NCBI GenBank assembly: GCA_017881265.1
Contig: JADGRA010000021.1
Location: forward strand, 1 to 64,000
Direction: 5' to 3'
Length of the DNA: 64,000 bases
Origin: Myxococcaceae bacterium
GTDB taxonomy: Bacteria > Myxococcota > Myxococcia > Myxococcales > Myxococcaceae
Shown: piece by piece, positions 29,000-37,389 of the stretch
How the letters are laid out: each line of letters starts with the position of its first letter
Numbering within the stretch: position 1 is the stretch's first letter
Notes under the pieces: generated by a model
Database searches by the model: none
Seen by the model: the letters and a program-made list of their open reading frames with translations, nothing else
Told to the model about the DNA's origin: nothing
Program-made: the position numbers and the translations under genes

Positions 29000-29803
29000 G
29001 TGCTCGCCGCGCCCCGGCTCTTCGACAGTCACCTCCACCCCGAACGCCTGCGGGACGTGGACTTGCAGACACTCCGCTACTTCGGCGTGCAGCGCGTCCT
29101 CGGGCTGGCGCACTACCTGGAGGAGCCGGGCGTGGACGCACTGCGGGCCCAAGTCACCGCGCTGGTGGACGAGGAGTTGCCGCGGCTGCAGCGCGCTGGC
29201 CTGGACGCCCGCGTCGCGCTCGGCGTCCACCCGCGCTCGCTGCCCCGCCGCGGGCTGCAGGCCGTGCTGGACCTGCTGCCAGCGGCCTTCGACGACCGGC
29301 GGGTGGTGGCCGTGGGGGAGATTGGCCTGCACCACGGCGGACCGGCGGAGGAGGAGGCGGTGGTGGAGCAGCTGCGGCTGGCCCGGCGGCTGCGCGTCCC
29401 GGTGCTGGTGCACACCCCGGAGCGGGACAAGGAACGGCACACGCGCCGCCTGCTGGCGCTGCTGCGGGAACACGGGCCGGCGCCCGAGCGCGTGCTGGTG
29501 GACCACGTCAGTGCGCGCACCCTTCCCCTGGTGCTCGGCTGTGGACACTGGGCCGGCCTCACCGTCCAGCTGGGCGCCCTCAAAGCCGAGCGCGCGGTGG
29601 CCCTGGTGGCACGCATGGGCAGCGAGCGGCTGGTGTTCAACTCGGACGCCGGAGACCGGACCGGGGACCTGCTCGCCTTCCCGCGCGCGGCGCACCTGCT
29701 CAGCCGCTCGGGACTCTCGGACAACGTGGTGCGAAGGGTGGCCTGGGCCAACGCCTCCCGCTTCCTCGGCCTACCGCAGAAGCCGGACGAGCGGCGTGGC
29801 TAG
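29000..29803 (+). CDS. TatD-like metal-dependent hydrolase
   Basis: A 267-residue amidohydrolase-fold protein. The metal ligand pattern is complete: FDSHLHPE (HxH), VAVGEIGLHHGG (Glu), LVHTPERDKERH (His), VDHVS and FNSDAGDRTGD (Asp). TatD relatives are Mg-dependent DNases or other phosphoesterases; this branch is divergent and its substrate is unknown. The start is GTG at 29000; other nearby starts are not clearly better. The stop shares CTAG with the convergent small gene, a second case of that arrangement within 1.5 kb. Confidence 0.82.
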   Translation: MLAAPRLFDSHLHPERLRDVDLQTLRYFGVQRVLGLAHYLEEPGVDALRAQVTALVDEELPRLQRAGLDARVALGVHPRSLPRRGLQAVLDLLPAAFDDRRVVAVGEIGLHHGGPAEEEAVVEQLRLARRLRVPVLVHTPERDKERHTRRLLALLREHGPAPERVLVDHVSARTLPLVLGCGHWAGLTVQLGALKAERAVALVARMGSERLVFNSDAGDRTGDLLAFPRAAHLLSRSGLSDNVVRRVAWANASRFLGLPQKPDERRG

Positions 29804-30054
29804 TGCACCGAGGGGCGCTGCTCAAAGCGCACGTTGCCGTCCGCGTCCAGCCGCACGTCCATCTCGAAGCCGCGCAGCCGGTAGGCGTCCAGGGAGACTT
29901 CGGCCGCCTCCAGCAACTCCTGCGTGCGCTGGTCGAGCTCCACTGCGGCAAGCAGGGTGACGGGGCCACGCACCTCGCCGGCGTACACCGGCAGCTGGCG
30001 GAAGCGCGCCCAGCGGCCGTTGCCGAGTTTGACCAGCTCGCCTTCCTGCGCCAT
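29800..30054 (-). CDS. Small conserved-looking hypothetical protein
   Basis: 84 residues, mixed beta/alpha, with no signal peptide: MAQEGELVKLGNGRWARF, then VYAGEVRGPVTLLAAVELDQ and FEMDVRLDADGNVRFEQR. I recognise no domain. GGGGG lies 7 bases before the ATG, codon third positions are strongly G/C, and it abuts the TatD-like gene with a shared CTAG stop, all of which support a real gene. An inverted repeat at 30140-30157 lies about 85 bases upstream. Confidence 0.7.
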   Translation of the reverse strand: MAQEGELVKLGNGRWARFRQLPVYAGEVRGPVTLLAAVELDQRTQELLEAAEVSLDAYRLRGFEMDVRLDADGNVRFEQRPSVH

Positions 30055-30139
30055 TGGCTACCCCCGCCCCAGGTGGTTCACGCGCCGCGTAAACCGGGAA
30101 GGTAGTGCCCTGCAGGCCCGTTGTCTACACGGTCGCGTT

Positions 30140-30157
30140 AATGGCGTTTAACCCATT
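30140..30157. promoter_or_regulatory. Inverted repeat AATGG-N8-CCATT in a less GC-rich intergenic spacer
   Basis: The spacer 30055-30281 is noticeably less GC-rich than its surroundings. It contains AATGGCGTTTAACCCATT, which has 5-base inverted arms. The spacer precedes the 84-residue gene and follows the dehydrogenase gene (both on the minus strand), so an operator or promoter for the small gene is plausible. A GCCGCGGC-centred palindrome near 30261 may terminate the dehydrogenase transcript. Confidence 0.35.
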
Positions 30158-30281
30158 GGGACACTTCACCTTTTCCACCCTTTGCGCGTCCGACGATGGG
30201 TGCTTGGTGAGAGCTGCCAGTGAATCCGTCAACGCCTTCGCCCGCGGGGCTGTAAACCCCCCGCCGCGGCGGGAGGCGCCT

Positions 30282-31190
30282 TCAGGAGGCCGGGCGAATC
30301 TCGGTGCCCAGCAGTTCCTCGAGGACGGTGATGACGGCGCCGATGTCCTGCTCGCCTTTCCCCGCCGCGCGGGCCAGCGCGTACACCTCGCGCACCGCGG
30401 CGGCCAGCGGCGTGGGGACGCGGTGGGCGGCGGCCGCCTCGAGGAACAGCGTGAGGTCCTTGTGCATCAGGTCGATGGCGAAGTGCGTGGAGAAGTCCCG
30501 GCGCAACAGCGCCCCGCCTTTGAATTCGAAGTAGGGCGAGCGGTAGCCCGAGGCCTGCACCACCTCGAGCAGCTTGGCCGGGTCGACGCCGGCCTTCGTG
30601 GCGAGCAGCATGCCCTCGCCCAGGCCCTGCAGCATGGAGGCGATGAGGGCGTTGCCGGCCAGCTTCACCTGGGCCCCGGCGCCGACCGGCCCGCAGTGGA
30701 TGGCCTTCTCGCCCACCGCGGCAAACACCCCGGAACAGCGGGCCACCGCCTCCTTCGTCCCGCCCACCATCAGCAGCAGCGTCCCCTTCTCCGCGCCGTT
30801 CTTGCTGCCGGTCACCGGCGCCTCGACGAAGTCCACGCCCAGTCGGCGCGCCCGCTCCTCCAGCGAGCGTGCCAGGGTGGGGGAGATGGTGGAGAAGTCG
30901 ATGAACAGCTGTCCGGCCCGGGCCTTGCGGAAGAGGCCGTCCGGGCCGTCCACCGCCTCCTCCAACACCGCCGGGGTGGACAGGCAGCTGCAGGCGACGT
31001 CCACCTCGGCCATGACGTCCGCCGGCGTGGCCGCCACCTTGGCCCCGTCGGCCACCAGGGCCTCGGCCCGCGACCGGGTCCGGTTCCATACCGTCACCGG
31101 GAAGCCCTTGCGCAACAGGGTGCGCGCCATTCGGCTTCCCATGAGGCCCATCCCGAGAAAGCCCACCCGCTGCGGCGTCGTCGTGCCCAT
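30282..31190 (-). CDS. NAD(P)-dependent beta-hydroxyacid dehydrogenase (HIBADH/6PGDH family)
   Basis: A 302-residue enzyme. It has Rossmann motif VGFLGMGLMGSRMARTL (residues 9-25), the substrate segment DFVEAPVTGSKNGAEKGTLL (VTGSxxGAxxGxL signature) and catalytic Lys in GPVGAGAQVKLAGN. It ends with the helical domain (YRSPYFEFKGGALLRRDF). The family includes 3-hydroxyisobutyrate, tartronate-semialdehyde and glyoxylate/succinic-semialdehyde reductases; the substrate cannot be fixed from sequence. A perfect AGGAGG precedes the ATG at 31190. Confidence 0.93.
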   Translation of the reverse strand: MGTTTPQRVGFLGMGLMGSRMARTLLRKGFPVTVWNRTRSRAEALVADGAKVAATPADVMAEVDVACSCLSTPAVLEEAVDGPDGLFRKARAGQLFIDFSTISPTLARSLEERARRLGVDFVEAPVTGSKNGAEKGTLLLMVGGTKEAVARCSGVFAAVGEKAIHCGPVGAGAQVKLAGNALIASMLQGLGEGMLLATKAGVDPAKLLEVVQASGYRSPYFEFKGGALLRRDFSTHFAIDLMHKDLTLFLEAAAAHRVPTPLAAAVREVYALARAAGKGEQDIGAVITVLEELLGTEIRPAS

Positions 31191-31215
31191 GTCGCCTCCT
31201 GAAAGCAATTCCCTT

Positions 31216-31461
31216 ATGGTGCTGCCCATGCGGTTGCTACGGCTTTTCCGTGCCGGCAGGGACATACTCCCGGTGGGCCCGGAGGCGCAGGACCAGGTGG
31301 AACGGCTGCTGGCGGAAGCGTTTCGGACGCTGAGCACGGTGTGCACGCGGGCGGCGGAAGTGGTGGAAGCCCAGCGGCTCTCCCGCTCCGGCTACGGCGC
31401 GCAGGGGAAGTTCCTGGAACGGCTGGACCCGCCGCCCCCCGGCACTCCCCCGCGGCCGTGA
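31216..31461 (+). CDS. Small hypothetical protein
   Basis: 81 residues from ATG 31216 (ATG 31228 also in frame). The sequence is mostly one charged helix (EAQDQVERLLAEAFRTLSTV, then CTRAAEVVEAQRLSR) with a Pro-rich end. I recognise no domain. Its codon usage is good, and it fills the gap between two minus-strand genes without overlapping either. No strong ribosome site is visible, so the gene is moderately supported. Confidence 0.5.
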   Translation: MVLPMRLLRLFRAGRDILPVGPEAQDQVERLLAEAFRTLSTVCTRAAEVVEAQRLSRSGYGAQGKFLERLDPPPPGTPPRP

Positions 31462-31470
31462 AGCCCACCC

Positions 31471-32301
31471 CTAGCCCTTCAGGGTGTCGGCCAGAAACTT
31501 CCGCGCAATGGCGTTGGCCTCGGCCGCCGCGCTGGGGTTGTAGCGCCCGCCGGTGGGGTTGGCGAAGGCGTGGTCTGCATCAAAGCTGTGGAAGCTGTGC
31601 TTCACCCCGGCCTCGGTGAGGGCGCGGTCGAAGGCCTCCACCTTGTCCGGCGTAATCCACCCGTCCTTCTTCGCCCAGATGCCGAGCACCGGGCCCCGCA
31701 GCGTCTTCAGCTGCGCGACGTCCAGCACCGGCATGCCGTAGTAGATGATGGTGGCCGCCACGTCGCCCGGGCTACCCAGCGAGGCGAGCAGGCTCTGTCC
31801 GCCTCCGGCACACCAGCCCAGGGTGGCGATTTTCTTCCCATGGCCATTTTCTTTCAGCCACGCCACGCCCGCCTTCTCCGCGGCGGCGGCATGGGCCGCA
31901 TCCAGCCCCTGCATCAGCTTCCCCGCCTCGTCCGCCGTGGTGGCCACCTTGCCCTGGTAGAGGTCCACCGCGAGCACCAGGTAGCCCTGGCCGGCCAGCG
32001 CATCGGCCTGGCCCTTCACATGGTCGTTGAGTCCCCACCACTCGTGCAGCACCAGGACGGCGCCCTGAGGCGCCTGCTTCGGACGCGCCACGTAGGCCAG
32101 GGCGGAGCCACCGTTGGGCAGCGCCAGGGTGATGGACTTCCCGGTGGGGTGCAGAGCCGCCGGGTCCACCGGGTGGGCCTGGTGGGCGGGAACCCCGGCG
32201 TCGGCGTCCGTGCCATGCACGTGCGGCGGGGTCTGGGCGAGGGCGCTCAGACTGGACAGAAGCAGCAGGCCGGCGGGCCCGTACAGAAGTCGATGGGACA
32301 T
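31471..32301 (-). CDS. Exported dienelactone hydrolase-family protein
   Basis: A 276-residue protein with a signal peptide (LLYGPAGLLLLSSLSALA) and a His-rich linker (PPHVHGTDADAGVPAHQAHP). The alpha/beta-hydrolase that follows has VLHEWWGLNDH, nucleophile GWCAGGGQ, Asp in WAKKDGWITP and His in DADHAFANPT: the Cys-Asp-His triad of dienelactone hydrolases. The physiological substrate is unknown. GGAGG precedes the ATG. It lies 82 bases downstream of a small lipoprotein gene on the same strand. Confidence 0.9.
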   Translation of the reverse strand: MSHRLLYGPAGLLLLSSLSALAQTPPHVHGTDADAGVPAHQAHPVDPAALHPTGKSITLALPNGGSALAYVARPKQAPQGAVLVLHEWWGLNDHVKGQADALAGQGYLVLAVDLYQGKVATTADEAGKLMQGLDAAHAAAAEKAGVAWLKENGHGKKIATLGWCAGGGQSLLASLGSPGDVAATIIYYGMPVLDVAQLKTLRGPVLGIWAKKDGWITPDKVEAFDRALTEAGVKHSFHSFDADHAFANPTGGRYNPSAAAEANAIARKFLADTLKG

Positions 32302-32383
32302 GTGTCCTCCCTGGGGGGGGCGGGTTTTTGCGAAAAGTCGTCGCGTCCCCCCGGGGTGCCGCGCGGGCCCGGGGGGGCCGGCC

Positions 32384-32776
32384 CTAGCCGGCGTGGCCGT
32401 GGGCCGCGGGCGCCTCGCCGCCCTCCGGCTCGAGTGCCATGTTGGCTGGCTCCACGGGGAGGTTGGGGCCGCTACTCCAGGCCTGCACCGCGTTGCTCGT
32501 CCGGGGCACCTCCGGGTTGGCCGGTGTGCCGGGCACCAGGGGAGGTGGACGGACGGCGGTGCTGGTGTTGCGGTTGGCCGCGTCGCCGTCCACTCCGGGA
32601 AGGCCCGGCGCCTCGGGGAAGACGCCGTACGCGGTGCTCACCCCACCCGGGCCAAGGCCGCCCGCAACGCCGAGGCTGGTGGTGTCGGGCTTGTCGCTGA
32701 GCGGGCCGTGCTCATGGGAGCAGCCCAGGGCGAGGGTGAGCAGCAGGGCGGAGAGGCTGGTGGGGAGGGCGCGCAT
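32384..32776 (-). CDS. Small Pro/Gly-rich lipoprotein
   Basis: 130 residues. The signal peptide ends with lipobox LALGC (Cys at residue 19), followed by SHEHG. The rest is low-complexity, rich in Pro, Gly and Ala, with a His-containing end (AAHGHAG). I recognise no domain. The His pairs at both ends could bind metal, but that is a guess. It lies just upstream of the dienelactone hydrolase gene on the same strand. A GC palindrome (GGCCCCCCCGGGCC-like, about 32368-32383) separates the two. Confidence 0.75.
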   Translation of the reverse strand: MRALPTSLSALLLTLALGCSHEHGPLSDKPDTTSLGVAGGLGPGGVSTAYGVFPEAPGLPGVDGDAANRNTSTAVRPPPLVPGTPANPEVPRTSNAVQAWSSGPNLPVEPANMALEPEGGEAPAAHGHAG

Positions 32777-32908
32777 TTTCGTCCGCCGGGGCTTACCTCA
32801 AGCAGACTCCGGCATGAAGGGGAAAGGCCGGCCCGCCCCCCGGGCCCCCTCGGGGAGAGGCCCTTCCTTTCGACGGAAAGGAGACACGACAGCGTCACCC
32901 CCTCGGCC

Positions 32909-33811
32909 ATGCGCGTCTTCCACTCGGACAGCCACGTCGTCCCGCTGCCGCCCGGCCACCGCTTTCCCATGGCCAAGTACGCGCTGCTGAGACAGGCCCT
33001 GCTGCAGACGGGGCTGCTCCGGGCCGAGGAACTCATCCCGGCCGAGCTGGTGGAGGTGGCGGAGCTCGCCCGGGCGCACACGCCCGCCTATGTCGGCGCC
33101 GTCCTGGATGGCCGGCTGAGCGAGGCGGAGGTGCGCCGCCTGGGCTTTCCGTGGAGCGAGGCGCTGGTGCGGCGCTCGCGGGCGGCGGTGGGCGGGACGT
33201 GTGCCGCGGCCCGCGTCGCCTTGGAGGAGGGCGTCGCCGGAAACCTCGCCGGGGGCACCCACCATGCCTTCGCCGAGCACGGCGAGGGCTTCTGCGTCTT
33301 CAACGACATTGCCGTCAGCATCCGCGCGCTGCAGTCCGCCGGGCGCATCGCGCGTGCGGCGGTGGTGGACCTGGACGTGCACCAGGGCAATGGCACCGCG
33401 GCGATTTTTTCCGGGGACGCCTCCGTCTTCACCTTCAGCATGCACGGCCAGCACAACTTTCCCTTCCGCAAGCAGCCCTCCTCCCTCGACGTGGGCCTGC
33501 CGGACGGGACGGCGGATGCGGCCTACCTCGACGCCCTCTACCGCCACCTGCCCCAGGTCCTCGAGGCGGCCCGCCCGGACCTGGTCTACTACCAGGCCGG
33601 CGTCGACCCCCTGGCCGAGGACACCCTGGGCCGGCTGGCGCTCAGCCCGGCGGGCCTGCGGGCGCGCGACGCCTTCGTCTTTGAGACTGCGCAGCGGCGC
33701 GGCCTGCCCCTGGTGGTGACGCTCGGCGGCGGCTACGCGCGGCCGCTGCGCTGTAGTGTCGAAGCCCACCTCGGCACCTACCGCGCGGCGCGGGCCGTGT
33801 ACGGCCGCTGA
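32909..33811 (+). CDS. Histone deacetylase-family (AcuC-like) hydrolase
   Basis: A 300-residue zinc hydrolase of the HDAC/acetoin-utilisation fold. The zinc and catalytic motifs are present: GGTHHAFAEHGEGFCVFND (catalytic His pair), VVDLDVHQGNGTA (zinc Asp and His), FSMHG, YYQAGVDPLAEDTLG (zinc Asp) and LGGGYA. Bacterial members remove acetyl groups from acetylpolyamines or acetylated proteins such as acetyl-CoA synthetase. The ATG at 32909 is the family start; the frame is open far upstream but without coding character. No strong ribosome site is visible. Confidence 0.92.
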   Translation: MRVFHSDSHVVPLPPGHRFPMAKYALLRQALLQTGLLRAEELIPAELVEVAELARAHTPAYVGAVLDGRLSEAEVRRLGFPWSEALVRRSRAAVGGTCAAARVALEEGVAGNLAGGTHHAFAEHGEGFCVFNDIAVSIRALQSAGRIARAAVVDLDVHQGNGTAAIFSGDASVFTFSMHGQHNFPFRKQPSSLDVGLPDGTADAAYLDALYRHLPQVLEAARPDLVYYQAGVDPLAEDTLGRLALSPAGLRARDAFVFETAQRRGLPLVVTLGGGYARPLRCSVEAHLGTYRAARAVYGR

Positions 33812-33912
33812 AGGCGCCGGGGGCTGTCTCGGGTGGAGTCAACAGGAGTGGACAGCTCCCCTCGCCCTGTTGCACGGTGCCCCTCCCCCACCGTCGTCGT
33901 AGGAGACGTCTT

Positions 33913-36900
33913 TTGCTCGGCCGCGAACAGCTGGCGGAAGTCTTCGACGCCCGCCCCGAGCCCTTCTGCGCGTTGCGCGCCGTCCGGGGCGAGCAGGGCA
34001 TCCGGGATTTTCGCTTCGCGTACGTCAACCCGGCCGCCCTGCGCCTGTTGCACCGGGCCAAGCTGGACGAGGTGGAGGGCCACCTCCTCTTGGAGGTCGC
34101 GCCCAGCCATGGGCCAACCGGCCTGTTCGAGCGGTATGTCCGGGTGGTGGAGACGGGGGAGGCCGACCGCCATTCCTTCTTCTACGCCGGCGAGCGCATG
34201 TCCGGCTGGTTCTCCAGCGTCGCCGTGCGCTGGGGCGACGGCCTCACCGTCGCCTACCGGGACGCCTCGCAGGACGTCACCGGACGGGAGCTCCTCCGGG
34301 CGGCGCCGGCGGGCCCGCGGGCGTCCTCGCCGGCGCGGGAACTCCTCGAGGCCATGCTGCGCCACCTGCCGGCCCGCGTCGTCCTCCTCAGCCTTCCGGA
34401 CTTCGTCCTCGAGTACGTCAACGACGCCTTCCTCGAGGGAAGCCAGGGCCGGCAACTCATCGGCAAGCGGGCGGCGGAACTGTTTCCGGAGCTGGTTGAC
34501 CATCCGTTGGCGGCCGGCATCCGGCAGTGCCTGGCCACCGGCACGCCGTACGTCAACCTGGAGGTGCCGCTGCGGATGGACTTTGGCCGGGGCCTGGAGG
34601 AGCGCATCTTCAGCGTCGTCTACCAGCCGGTGGCGGACGCCGCGGGCCATCCGGTGGCACTCCTCGGCTTCCACTTCGACATCACCAAACAGGCCGAGGC
34701 GCGCGCCTGCACCGAGGCACTGCTGCGGGAGAAGGAGCAGCTGGCGGCGCAGCTGGAGGAGGAGCGGCGCTGGCAGAAGGCGGTGCTGACGGACGTCTCC
34801 CAGGGCCTGGCGGTGCTGGCCCCCGACGGCAGCCTCCTCTTCTGCAACCCGCGGATGGAGGAACTCCTCGGACGGAGCGCAGACGCCAGCCCGCGCATGG
34901 TGGCGGAGCTGTTGCCGTCCTTCCGGCCCGACGGCCACCTCATTGCCGAGGCGGAGCGCACCTTCCACCGCGCGGTGCGCAGCGGCCTCCCGGTGCGCAA
35001 CGTGCCGGCCCTCTACCCCCACCCGGTGCGGGGGGACATCACCCTGGACGTCAGCGTCGCGCCCATCCTCGACGCCGCCCGGAAGGTGACCGCTGCCATC
35101 GTCACCGTCGATGACGTCACCGAGCGGCACCGCCTGGAGCGCGAGCGCGCGGCCGCCCTGTCCGCCGAGCGCGAGGCGCGGCTTCAGGCCGAGGCCCTCG
35201 CCCGGGACCTCGCCCGCAGCGAGGAGCGCTTCCGCTCGCTGGTGGAGATGTCCAGCCAGGCCATCTGGACCACCGACTGGAGCGGCAACGTCGTTACCCT
35301 GGCGCCGGAGTGGACTGCCCTCACCGGCCAGACGCCCGAACAGACGAAGGGGCGCGGCTGGCTCGACGCCATTCACCCGAGCGACGTGGTCGCCATGACG
35401 CAGATGCTGCGGAACGGTCTGCAGACACACCAGCCGCAGAGCGTCGCGTGCCGGGTGCGGCGCGCGGACGGGGAATGGGCGGAGTGCGTGGCACGGGGCG
35501 TCCCCCTCCTCGACGAGGAGGGGCGGGTGCGGGAGTGGGTGGGGACGGTGCGCGACGTCAGCGTCGAGCGCCGGGAGGAGGCGGCGCTGCGGCTTCTGTC
35601 CAGCACCGGCGCCGAGCTGTCGAGCACCCTGGACGTCGCCGAGACGCTGCAGGCGGTGACGCGCCTTGCGGTCCCGGCGCTGGCCGACTTCTGCATCGTC
35701 GACGCGCTTCGCGCGGACGGGACGCGACAGCGGGTGGCGGTGGGGCATGCGCGGCCGGAGGACGCCGAGCTGGCGGAGCAGGTCCGCCGGGCGGGCCCGG
35801 CCCCCGGAGGGCCGCTCGCCGAAGCGCTCGAGCGCCTCACGCCGGTGCTTCTGCCGGTGATGAATGTCCCGGAGGTGCTCGACGCCACCGCGCGCGACGC
35901 CGGCCACCGCGCGGTGCTGGCCGACATCCAGGGCCGCTCGCTGCTGGCGGTGCCCCTGCTCGCCCGCGGGCGGCCCCTTGGCGTCATCGGCTTCTTCTAC
36001 TCCCACAGTGGCCGACGCTACGGGCCGCTGGACGTGGCCCTCGCCGAGGAGGTGTGTCGCCGGGCGGCGGCGGCCATCGACAACGCGCAGCTGTACCAGC
36101 GGGCGGAGGAGGCCAACCGCGCCAAGGACGACTTCCTGGCCACCGTCTCCCACGAGTTGCGCACCCCGCTGTCGGCCATCCTCGGCTGGACGCGGCTGTT
36201 GCGTGGCGGCGGCCTGCCGCCCGAGAAGCAGGCCCGCGGACTCGAGACCCTGGAGCGCAACGCGCGGGTGCAGGCACGCCTGGTGGAGGATTTGCTGGAT
36301 GTCAGCCGCATCGTCGCTGGGGAGACACGCCTCTCGCTGGCCCCGGTGGAAGTGGCCCGCGTGGTGGACGCGGCGCTGGAGGCGCTCCGGCCCGCCGCGG
36401 AGGCCAAGGAAATACAGCTGCATGTCGCCATGGACCGCGCGCTGGTGGTGGCCGGAGACGCGGACCGGCTGCAACAAGTCACCTGGAATCTCCTCTCCAA
36501 CGCCATCAAGTTCACTCCGGCCAAGGGCAGCATCTCGGTGCGTCTGGAAGCGTCCACCGGGCACGCTGCCCTGTCCGTGACGGATGATGGGCAGGGCATC
36601 ACCGCGGAGTTTCTGCCCCACGTCTTCGAGCGGTTCCGCCAGGCGGACTCCACCGCCACGCGCTCCACCGGCGGTCTCGGCCTCGGGCTGTCCATCGTCC
36701 GGCACCTGGTGGAGTTGCACGGCGGCACCGTCACCGCCTCCAGCGGGGGGCCCGGCCAGGGCGCCACCTTCACTGTGCGCCTGGCCCTGCAGGCCGAGGC
36801 CGACCTCCCGGCGCGCCAGACGCCGGGCGGCGGCGAGCGGGCAGCGCCCGCCTCGCTGGCGGGCGTGCGGGTGCTGGTGGTGGACGACGAAGCAGAGCTG

Positions 36901-37278
36901 CGGGAGCTTCTGTCCGCCGTGCTCGGCCAGCAGCACGCCGTCGTCAGCCGTGCCGGTAGCGCGGCCGAGGGGCTGGACGTCCTCGTCCGCGAGCAGCCGC
37001 ACGTGCTGGTGGCGGATGTGGCCATGCCCGGGGAGAACGGCTACCAGCTGCTGGCGCGCGTCCGCAGCCTGCCAGCGGACCGGGGCGGGCGGACGCCGGC
37101 CGTGGCCCTGAGCGCGCAGTCGGGCCCCGCCGACCGGCAGCGGGCGCTCCGCGCGGGCTTCCAGGTGTACCTCGCCAAGCCGGTGGAGCCGGCCGAGTTG
37201 GTCCGCGTGTTGGCCGAGCTGGTCGCATCCGCCACCACATGGGAGGCGCCGGTGGCGGCGGGCACCACCCCAGCCTGA
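33913..37278 (+). CDS. Hybrid histidine kinase with four PAS domains, GAF and receiver domain
   Basis: A protein of about 1121 residues. Three PAS-like units cover about 1-390, followed by a coiled coil (about 395-435), a fourth PAS (about 435-550, with a PAC end VREWVGTVRDVS) and a GAF domain (about 560-715). HisKA follows with His747 (SHELRTPLSAILGW), then HATPase_c (NLLSNAIKF, DDGQGITAEFLPHVFERF, GLGLGLSIV) and a C-terminal receiver with Asp1035 (VLVADVAMPG). There are no membrane spans, so it is a cytoplasmic sensor. TTG 33913 is chosen because AGGAGA lies 6 bases before it; GTG 33877 is the longer alternative and gives an Arg-run N-terminus. The signal and the output partner are unknown; a diguanylate cyclase gene follows. 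Confidence 0.93.
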   Translation: MLGREQLAEVFDARPEPFCALRAVRGEQGIRDFRFAYVNPAALRLLHRAKLDEVEGHLLLEVAPSHGPTGLFERYVRVVETGEADRHSFFYAGERMSGWFSSVAVRWGDGLTVAYRDASQDVTGRELLRAAPAGPRASSPARELLEAMLRHLPARVVLLSLPDFVLEYVNDAFLEGSQGRQLIGKRAAELFPELVDHPLAAGIRQCLATGTPYVNLEVPLRMDFGRGLEERIFSVVYQPVADAAGHPVALLGFHFDITKQAEARACTEALLREKEQLAAQLEEERRWQKAVLTDVSQGLAVLAPDGSLLFCNPRMEELLGRSADASPRMVAELLPSFRPDGHLIAEAERTFHRAVRSGLPVRNVPALYPHPVRGDITLDVSVAPILDAARKVTAAIVTVDDVTERHRLERERAAALSAEREARLQAEALARDLARSEERFRSLVEMSSQAIWTTDWSGNVVTLAPEWTALTGQTPEQTKGRGWLDAIHPSDVVAMTQMLRNGLQTHQPQSVACRVRRADGEWAECVARGVPLLDEEGRVREWVGTVRDVSVERREEAALRLLSSTGAELSSTLDVAETLQAVTRLAVPALADFCIVDALRADGTRQRVAVGHARPEDAELAEQVRRAGPAPGGPLAEALERLTPVLLPVMNVPEVLDATARDAGHRAVLADIQGRSLLAVPLLARGRPLGVIGFFYSHSGRRYGPLDVALAEEVCRRAAAAIDNAQLYQRAEEANRAKDDFLATVSHELRTPLSAILGWTRLLRGGGLPPEKQARGLETLERNARVQARLVEDLLDVSRIVAGETRLSLAPVEVARVVDAALEALRPAAEAKEIQLHVAMDRALVVAGDADRLQQVTWNLLSNAIKFTPAKGSISVRLEASTGHAALSVTDDGQGITAEFLPHVFERFRQADSTATRSTGGLGLGLSIVRHLVELHGGTVTASSGGPGQGATFTVRLALQAEADLPARQTPGGGERAAPASLAGVRVLVVDDEAELRELLSAVLGQQHAVVSRAGSAAEGLDVLVREQPHVLVADVAMPGENGYQLLARVRSLPADRGGRTPAVALSAQSGPADRQRALRAGFQVYLAKPVEPAELVRVLAELVASATTWEAPVAAGTTPA

Positions 37279-37389
37279 AGTGAGTCGCCCGGCACCGGCG
37301 CCCCGGGCGCCCGACTCCCCAACCTTGCGGTGGCCCACGGGTGTCCCAGGGCGTCAGGCCACCTGCGTACGCTTCTTGCTGTAGGTGAT

